The notes below the pieces were generated by a model. It had not been told where the DNA came from. It saw nothing but the letters and a program-made list of their open reading frames with translations, and made no database searches. A stretch of 38,082 nucleotides of DNA, taken from positions 1-38,082 of the forward strand of contig NZ_JACOIJ010000033.1 of the NCBI RefSeq assembly GCF_014692495.1. Direction: 5' to 3'. Each line of letters opens with the position of its first letter. Positions within the stretch are counted from its first letter, which is position 1. This document shows positions 32,807-38,082 of the stretch, one piece after another. This DNA is from Sphingobacterium litopenaei. Lineage in GTDB: Bacteria > Bacteroidota > Bacteroidia > Sphingobacteriales > Sphingobacteriaceae. The position numbers were made by a program, and so were the translations under genes.

Positions 32807-35800
32807 TTAAAAACCAATTTGAATACCTAAAGAAGCAGATTTGAAAGTCGGTGTTCCAGAACCTGTTCTACCTAAATTGTAATTTGTAGTAGTACCTTCG
32901 GTCAACGGTCCTCCAGTTCCCGACACCGCTTCTGGGTCGATCGGTAATCCTCTTAAATTATCAAAAACAAAGAAGTTTTCTAATGACACGTAAATACGTG
33001 CATTTTTTAATTTTGCTTTACGTAATACATCTCCTTGCAATCCATAACCAAAAGTGATATTCTTAATTTTAAAATAAGACATATCTAATAGGTATCGTGA
33101 TTGTGGCACCATAGTTTGACCACTAGCCTCACCATTCAAGTTCCAAGCACGTGGATAAAATGCATCTGTACGATCTTTTTTCCAAAAATCACCAGCAAAT
33201 GTTTGTGGCATAGCACCATCCTTTACATGGAAACCAGGAATTGCCAATTGGCCAGCACCCCAAATTTCTCGTTGTCCGACACCTTGTAAAAACACAGACA
33301 TATCAAAACCTTTATAGTCCGCTCCTAAACGGAAACCATATTCGTAGCGAGGCGTTGAATTTCCGATTTTCACTCTATCTCCAGCATCTCCATTTGTGTT
33401 CTTACCATTTGTTATGTATCCATCTCCATTAACGTCAACAAATTTAACATCACCCGGAGAAATATATCCCCAAGATGCTGTACCTGTTTGAAGTTGTGTT
33501 TGATAGATTGGGTTATCGCCAACTAACTGGTTGGTTTGCCTTGTAGCACCTTCATGAATTATAGTGGTTACAACGTGATTTCCATTTGCATCATAGACAA
33601 AATCATCTGCTTGATATAGGCGATCGGTAACATAACCAAAAATATCACCATAGGTTCTGCCAGTAGAATATGCGTTACTTAGTAAACGGTTCTCCCATGG
33701 AGTATTCCAATCAGCACCTTTAGTAATTTTAGAAATTGCATCTGCTAAATTAGCATTTGCTGTTAATTTTAGACCATTATCAAATGTATGGCTGAAGTCC
33801 AGATTTATCTCCCAACCCTTAGTTTGCAAAGTTCCAAAATTGCCTTGAGGTGCACTGGCACCGAAAGTGTTTGGCAATGACTCGCCAGGTATTATCATGT
33901 TATTTGTATTTCTTTGAAAATACTCTAATGTTACACCCAACTTATTAAAGAATCGTAAATCTGCTCCTATGTTGGAGTGTTCTATATCTTGCCACGTAAT
34001 TGCAGTTGAGACTGCTCCAGGAGTACCTAATTGGAAGAACTGTTGACCTGAACCATTTAACCAATTATTTTTACCAATAGCCATAGTAGGAACATATAAA
34101 GAGTTGGATACAGATTGATCACCTATATTACCCCAAGAACCGCGAATTTTAGCAAATGATAATACATCTGAAATATTTTCCATAAAGCCTTCATTAGATA
34201 TTACCCAACCAGCAGAAACAGATGGGTACCATCTCCATTTCAAATGAGGAGGGAATTTAGATGTTCCATCATATCGCAAATTACCTTCTACTAAGTATTT
34301 TCCTTTGTAAACATAATTAGCGCGACCAAAGAAACCTACTTGCGAATCCCAATTTTCATTTGCTCCATTTGTTTCAATTCCTGTCGCAAAATTAAATTGA
34401 GGGTTTTCTTCATTAATTAAGTTAGTTCTTCTGGCCCAAGTATCGTTCCACTTATACGCGACAACGTTAGTTCCTAACATTAATTTCACATCATGGTCTT
34501 CATTAAATGTTTTACCATAGGTAGTGAATGCATTGAATGTATGTCGTTTAGAATTTAGTGAACGCTTATAAATATTTGATTGCTCTTTCGTAATATATGT
34601 TTCTACTGGGAAACGATATCCTGGAACACCTCCATTATCGGTAGGAATACCATTTTCATCTACATATACTTGTGAACCATTTTCATTCCATGCAACAGGA
34701 GCATACCAATGCCAAGCACCTCGGAAAGATGGCATAGAAGATCTATCTGAATCATTTTCGGTACTATATGCGTAGTCAGCCTTTAAATCCCAGCCTTTCA
34801 TGATATCAATAGTAGTACCTAAATTCAAATTGGTATAACGGTCTGTTTTGTAGGCTGTATGAGCATTTTTTGTATCAAAATAAGGGTCTCTTACATCTGT
34901 ACCATGTTCTTGTGCTGCTATTGGGAACAATCTAGACCAACGGTATAAATATAACCACGGATCCGCGCCAAATCCCGTTGCTGAATTAGGATAACGCTTT
35001 GTACCATCCGAATACATAGCTCCTCCTCTTAAGGTTAAAAAGTCATTAACTTTAGTAGATAAGCTCAATGTAGCATTATATCTAGTAAAATCATCATGTT
35101 GAGCAGGCCTCATCATACCTTGCTGCCCTAAATAACCTACACCTAAGTTATAATTAGTGTTACCAGACTTTCCACTTAACCCCAAATTGTGTAAATGAGA
35201 AAAAGCATTATCTTTTATCATAACTTTAGCTGGATCATATAATCTAAGACCAAACTTATCTACTCCATCAAAGTACCAGTCACGACCATATAAAACCGGA
35301 TCATAATCACCAACAACACCGCCAAATTTTTGTTGCCACTCCTTAATACGTTCTAAGCTTTCACGATTTACACGCCAAAACCCTCCTGCAGGACCAGGTT
35401 GCTGCTGATTTTCATGTGCTTCTAGTGTATACTCTAACCCATCAATTCCTGCAATATCAATAGGTTTCATTGGAGATTGAAGAGATAGGTTATTGGAATA
35501 TGAGACATTATGAGAATCCGTCTTAGATCCTTTCTTTGTAGTAATTAAAATAACACCAAAAGCAGCTTTTGCTCCATAAATAGATGATGAAGCAGCATCT
35601 TTTAATACGGATATCGATTCAATGTCATTGGGGTTTACAAGATTTATACTTGGAATTTCTACGTTGTCAACTAAAATTAGTGGATTACTTGATCCAGCAA
35701 TAGAAGCTATTTGACCACGGATTTTCATTACTGGATCAGATCCAACTTCGCCCGTTGGAAGCGTAACGGATAATCCTGGTATCGTACCTTGCATACCTCT

Positions 35801-36271
35801 ACCAGCATCTGGTACAGGACGAGATCCCATAACTTCGCTTACATTTATTGAAGATACAGCTCCAGTTAAATGCTCTTTCTTTTGTGTACCATATCCAACC
35901 ACTACAACCTCTTCCAAAGAGTTATCTTCTTCCAAAAGCGTAATATTAACGGTATTAGATGTTACTTTAACATCTTGACTAACATAACCAATACTTGAGA
36001 ACCTCAAAGTAGAACCTAATGGTGCGTTTATCGTAAACTTACCATTTGCATTGGTACTTGTTGAACCAGGAATACCTATAACTGAGACAGTAACTCCTGG
36101 AAGAGGACCACTCGCATCAGAAACTGTTCCTTGCACAGAATTTTGAACCAACCTATTATTTAAATAGGAAGTAGCAGCACTAAGATTCGCGTTATTAGCT
36201 ACCTTTGCGCTATTCGCATGGGCAGACAAAGTTAATCCTAGCGCCATTGAGAATAGTAATGTATTTCTCAT
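32807..36271 (-). CDS. SusC/RagA-family TonB-dependent outer-membrane transporter
   Basis: ATG at 36271 (MRNTLLFSMALGL) begins a clean signal peptide; an alternative ATG lies three codons upstream. The mature protein has a carboxypeptidase-regulatory-like domain (about 47-115, VQGTVSDASGPLPGVTVSV). A TonB-box region EEVVVVGYG follows near 120-128, then a plug domain (to about 240, DAASSSIYGAKAAFGVI) and a 22-strand barrel ending in SLGIQIGF. It imports glycan fragments across the outer membrane using TonB energy. There is no N-terminal secretin/TonB short domain, so it is not an obvious FecA-type sigma-factor signaller. It is 89 bp after the NamZ-like gene and 19 bp before susD. Confidence 0.95.
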   Translation of the reverse strand: MRNTLLFSMALGLTLSAHANSAKVANNANLSAATSYLNNRLVQNSVQGTVSDASGPLPGVTVSVIGIPGSTSTNANGKFTINAPLGSTLRFSSIGYVSQDVKVTSNTVNITLLEEDNSLEEVVVVGYGTQKKEHLTGAVSSINVSEVMGSRPVPDAGRGMQGTIPGLSVTLPTGEVGSDPVMKIRGQIASIAGSSNPLILVDNVEIPSINLVNPNDIESISVLKDAASSSIYGAKAAFGVILITTKKGSKTDSHNVSYSNNLSLQSPMKPIDIAGIDGLEYTLEAHENQQQPGPAGGFWRVNRESLERIKEWQQKFGGVVGDYDPVLYGRDWYFDGVDKFGLRLYDPAKVMIKDNAFSHLHNLGLSGKSGNTNYNLGVGYLGQQGMMRPAQHDDFTRYNATLSLSTKVNDFLTLRGGAMYSDGTKRYPNSATGFGADPWLYLYRWSRLFPIAAQEHGTDVRDPYFDTKNAHTAYKTDRYTNLNLGTTIDIMKGWDLKADYAYSTENDSDRSSMPSFRGAWHWYAPVAWNENGSQVYVDENGIPTDNGGVPGYRFPVETYITKEQSNIYKRSLNSKRHTFNAFTTYGKTFNEDHDVKLMLGTNVVAYKWNDTWARRTNLINEENPQFNFATGIETNGANENWDSQVGFFGRANYVYKGKYLVEGNLRYDGTSKFPPHLKWRWYPSVSAGWVISNEGFMENISDVLSFAKIRGSWGNIGDQSVSNSLYVPTMAIGKNNWLNGSGQQFFQLGTPGAVSTAITWQDIEHSNIGADLRFFNKLGVTLEYFQRNTNNMIIPGESLPNTFGASAPQGNFGTLQTKGWEINLDFSHTFDNGLKLTANANLADAISKITKGADWNTPWENRLLSNAYSTGRTYGDIFGYVTDRLYQADDFVYDANGNHVVTTIIHEGATRQTNQLVGDNPIYQTQLQTGTASWGYISPGDVKFVDVNGDGYITNGKNTNGDAGDRVKIGNSTPRYEYGFRLGADYKGFDMSVFLQGVGQREIWGAGQLAIPGFHVKDGAMPQTFAGDFWKKDRTDAFYPRAWNLNGEASGQTMVPQSRYLLDMSYFKIKNITFGYGLQGDVLRKAKLKNARIYVSLENFFVFDNLRGLPIDPEAVSGTGGPLTEGTTTNYNLGRTGSGTPTFKSASLGIQIGF

Positions 36272-36369
36272 ATATAGCATATTAAATAAATGGAATTATC
36301 ATAATTTTATGGCATTTGCATTTGCTATTTGGCATGACTACCATAATTAGTTTGTTTTAAATAAAAAGC

Positions 36370-37608
36370 TTATTCAAAGTCTTTGTATAGCAAATACTTC
36401 TTACGCATTTTCTTATAATCAGCTAATTCTTTCGCCCAAGATGCGCGAATTTCTTTTTCTGTTTTCCCAGCTAAAATTTGTTTACGCAATTCATCCGTTC
36501 CAGCTAATTTGTCGAAGAATTCAGCACGAGTAAAGAATTTTGTCTTATCTGGCATTTTTTGATAAAAATCAAGAATATATTTTAGTGTAAATTTTTGCTT
36601 ATCAGCGTCCAATTGACGTAAATCCAATCCATACATGGTTTGACCTTTACCCTCAACATGTTTTACCATCCCTTCCTTCTCACCTGGATTATATGAGAAA
36701 TTACCATAAACTGGATTATTATATCCAACTACTTGAAATGGCCAATCAGTTCCACGTCCTACGGAAATCTCAGTACCTTCAAAAAGGCATAATGATGCGT
36801 AAAGTCTAACCGAAAGATGATTAGGTAATGAAGGAGAAGGAATTACAGGTAATTCATAAATTTTAGAATGATCCCAGTTTTCAACTGGGATTACAGTCAA
36901 TTTACATTGACGCCCGTTTTCTAACCATTTTTCGCCATTGATCATTTTGGCCAATTCACCAACAGTTAGACCATGCACCATAGCGATTTTATGGTAAGAA
37001 ACATTGGATTTGAATTTATCATCTTTGCGCACTGGTCCATCTACTTGATCACCACAAGGATTCGGACGATCCAATACGATTAATTCTTTATTGTGTTTAG
37101 CACACAACTCCATTACACGATGCAAAGATGTGATATATGTATAAAAACGCGCACCTACATCTTGCAAATCAAATATCATTACATCAATAGACTGTACGAT
37201 TGAATCTTGTTTTTCGTTACCTCCATATAATGTATATAAGGGTAGACCTGTTTTTGAGTCTTTATCATTATCTACTTTCTCGCCACGTTCTATAGTTCCC
37301 CTAAAGCCGTGCTCAGGAGCAAAACCAAACTTCAAATCAACACCTTCTCTAAGTAGTACATCAACTAAATGTTCCTTTCGATCACCGACAATAGTCGTTT
37401 GATTGCCCATAAGCCCCACTTTCTTTCCTTTTAAAAAGGACAGGTAATTAGACACCTGATCAGCTCCAGGGATGATTTTATTAGTAGCGTATTCTCTACT
37501 AGAAGCAGCTGTGCTTTTCTTATTTTCTTTAGATGAGTTGCAGATACCGCAGCTCACTATTATAAGACATAATAAGGTAAATGAAATTAGAATATTGGTC
37601 TTTATCAT
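36370..37608 (-). CDS. namZ: NamZ-like exo-beta-N-acetylmuramidase (GH171, DUF1343) lipoprotein
   Basis: A 412-aa DUF1343 protein. The lipobox IIVSC (Cys20) is followed by GICNSSKENKK. This lacks the acidic surface-export pattern, so a periplasm-facing location is favoured. Family landmarks are GLMGNQTTIVGDRKEHLVD (65-83), APEHGFRGTIERGE (97-110), VMIFDLQDVGARFYTYI, LDRPNPCGDQVDGP and EISVGRGTDWPFQ. NamZ of Bacillus and Tannerella removes MurNAc from the non-reducing end of peptidoglycan glycans (GH171). It is first in the 16-kb glycan locus, upstream of susC, and fits with MurQ and the MurT-like symporter. Family is confident; activity is by homology. Confidence 0.9.
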   Translation of the reverse strand: MIKTNILISFTLLCLIIVSCGICNSSKENKKSTAASSREYATNKIIPGADQVSNYLSFLKGKKVGLMGNQTTIVGDRKEHLVDVLLREGVDLKFGFAPEHGFRGTIERGEKVDNDKDSKTGLPLYTLYGGNEKQDSIVQSIDVMIFDLQDVGARFYTYITSLHRVMELCAKHNKELIVLDRPNPCGDQVDGPVRKDDKFKSNVSYHKIAMVHGLTVGELAKMINGEKWLENGRQCKLTVIPVENWDHSKIYELPVIPSPSLPNHLSVRLYASLCLFEGTEISVGRGTDWPFQVVGYNNPVYGNFSYNPGEKEGMVKHVEGKGQTMYGLDLRQLDADKQKFTLKYILDFYQKMPDKTKFFTRAEFFDKLAGTDELRKQILAGKTEKEIRASWAKELADYKKMRKKYLLYKDFE

Positions 37609-37666
37609 TTTAATTACACTAATTCTTTAATAATTTATAATAGATGATTGATAGGTATAAAAATAC

Positions 37667-37689
37667 AACAAAAACGCACAAAAAAGCAA
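37667..37689 (-). promoter_or_regulatory. Candidate regulatory motif, namZ-proximal copy
   Basis: The plus strand reads AACAAAAACGCACAAAAAAG then CAA, about 60 bp before the namZ start. It shares the ACAAAA-ACGCA-AAAAA pattern with the murQ upstream site. Significance in this A-rich DNA is uncertain. Confidence 0.3.
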
Positions 37690-37731
37690 GATATCTATAG
37701 TTTAATTCATTTATGTGTGGGGTATCCACCA

Positions 37732-37750
37732 ACAAAACGCATAAAAACGA
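37732..37750 (-). promoter_or_regulatory. Candidate regulatory motif, namZ-distal copy
   Basis: The plus strand reads ACAAAACGCATAAAAACGA, the third instance of the motif, 62 bp upstream of the proximal copy. Confidence 0.25.
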
Positions 37751-37900
37751 TAGTTGTTAAGGCAACAATAAGAAATCATTAAATGTAAATTAATGTTAAA
37801 AAACCTGATTAAAACAACTATTTCTATAAAAAACGTCAGGGATATAGTGTACTAAAAACACTATTTAGTAATTTTTATGTTACACAAACGTTTTCAGCAT

Positions 37901-37924
37901 AAAAAAGCCTCCAAAAATTGGAGG
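37901..37924 (-). terminator. Minus-strand terminator at the IS junction
   Basis: CCTCCAA (37908-37914) pairs with TTGGAGG (37918-37924). Read on the minus strand, the stem is followed by C and six T. It would end a transcript coming from the right, probably an original upstream gene now separated by the IS1182 insertion. Confidence 0.7.
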
Positions 37925-37955
37925 GCACTGAAAAAGTCCCCTTTTATATAGGGCC

Positions 37956-37997
37956 AAAAAAAAGGAGTGGAAAGTGCATTTTCTACTCCTTTTTTTG
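37956..37997 (+). terminator. Hairpin inside the IS end, upstream of the transposase
   Basis: AAAAAAAGGAGTGGAAA pairs with TTTCTACTCCTTTTTTT (one G-U), followed by GTAT. It is a strong terminator-like stem just upstream of the transposase start, a place where IS elements often block transcription entering from outside. Confidence 0.65.
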
Positions 37998-38028
37998 TAT
38001 CTTAAATTAAGCTTTAACGGATATCAGG

Positions 38029-38082
38029 ATGCTTTCTACCCAACAAAAAATACAGTTCAGTTCTTATTCAGGATTGTACGAT
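38029..38082 (+). CDS. IS1182-family transposase, N-terminal 18 codons only
   Basis: ATG at 38029 opens a frame (MLSTQQKIQFSSYSGLYD) that continues past the window end. This resembles the N-terminus of IS1182-family DDE transposases, which typically read Q-x-I-x-F-S-x-Y-x-x-L-Y-D before a VPxD segment. AGG four bases upstream could serve as a ribosome-binding site. With only 18 residues the call is tentative, but the terminal-repeat-like end and the hairpin before it agree. Confidence 0.55.
   Translation, partial: MLSTQQKIQFSSYSGLYD

Larger units (their letters stand above)
37609..37900. other. Gene-free region upstream of the namZ-like gene
   Basis: No credible ORF. It is very AT-rich and contains two copies of the ACAAA(A)ACGCA-AAAA motif (37667-37689, 37732-37750). 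It also has a seven-base hairpin ATAGTGT/ACACTAT (37844-37864), which overlaps a competing ACTAAA/TTTAGT stem. No perfect TAnnTTTG box was found on the minus strand, so the PUL promoter is not pinpointed. Confidence 0.5.
37922..38082 (+). mobile_element. Left end of an IS1182-family insertion sequence (runs off the window)
   Basis: GGGCACTGAAAAAGTCCCC, beginning near 37923, resembles a terminal inverted repeat. It is followed by a 60-bp leader with a strong hairpin and then a transposase start at 38029. The exact left boundary cannot be fixed without the other end. The family call rests on the transposase N-terminus. Confidence 0.55.

Noticed and set aside
32807..36271. SusC as a sigma-factor-signalling (FecA-type) transducer
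   Set aside because: No N-terminal signalling domain before the regulatory-like domain and no sigma/anti-sigma pair in the window.

Overview
The window is AT-rich chromosomal DNA of a Bacteroidota bacterium, most likely a Sphingobacteriaceae member (Sphingobacterium or Pedobacter-like). The reasons are a SusC/SusD pair, Bacteroidota-type promoters (TTTG about 20 bp before TAnnTTTG), DUF5683, DUF2911 and Porin_10 families, and the gene order parA-parB-DUF5683-dapB-lepB. Genus is an inference; no rRNA is present.

Layout. 1-250: decayed 3' end of an IS200/IS605 tnpA (in-frame TGA) with its right-end hairpin. 261-1448 (-): a ureohydrolase-fold protein that has lost most metal ligands. 1630-6611 (+): an SDR-family reductase, a 432-aa SerB-type phosphatase fused to a PGDH remnant and a serine-binding ACT domain, a GH123-like secreted protein and a DUF2911 protein. 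6656-11417 (-): cdaA, then HglS-like 2-oxoadipate dioxygenase and a YdiJ-like FAD/Fe-S dehydrogenase one base apart, a plausible 2-oxoadipate to D-2-hydroxyglutarate to 2-oxoglutarate module. 11512-12231 (+): pdxJ. 12305-16969 (-): parA, parB, DUF5683, dapB, lepB, with TAATG start/stop overlaps. 17175-17696 (+): FMN reductase. 17856-18105 (-): three tandem tRNA-Val(TAC). 18251-21095 (-): Porin_10 and purine nucleoside phosphorylase.

The most interesting region is 21164-37608 (-), a one-directional polysaccharide-utilisation-type locus that looks dedicated to peptidoglycan glycan, especially denuded (peptide-free) strands. Its order is NamZ-like exo-muramidase (GH171/DUF1343), SusC, SusD, a surface lipoprotein, a GHL10/DigH-like glycan hydrolase lipoprotein, a metallophosphoesterase-PQQ propeller protein, a GH9-polysaccharide deacetylase fusion, MurQ etherase and an SSS symporter resembling MurT. 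Together these could cut MurNAc-GlcNAc strands at the surface, import fragments, release MurNAc in the periplasm, carry it across the inner membrane and convert MurNAc-6-P to GlcNAc-6-P. The MurNAc kinase (MurK) and any dedicated regulator are not in the window. Substrate assignment is inference from family membership and neighbourhood.

The right edge (about 37922 onward) enters an IS1182-family element: its first 18 codons are visible, behind a strong hairpin. The element abuts a terminator that probably belonged to a displaced upstream gene. Intergenic stretch 37609-37900 has no gene; it holds the presumed PUL promoter region.
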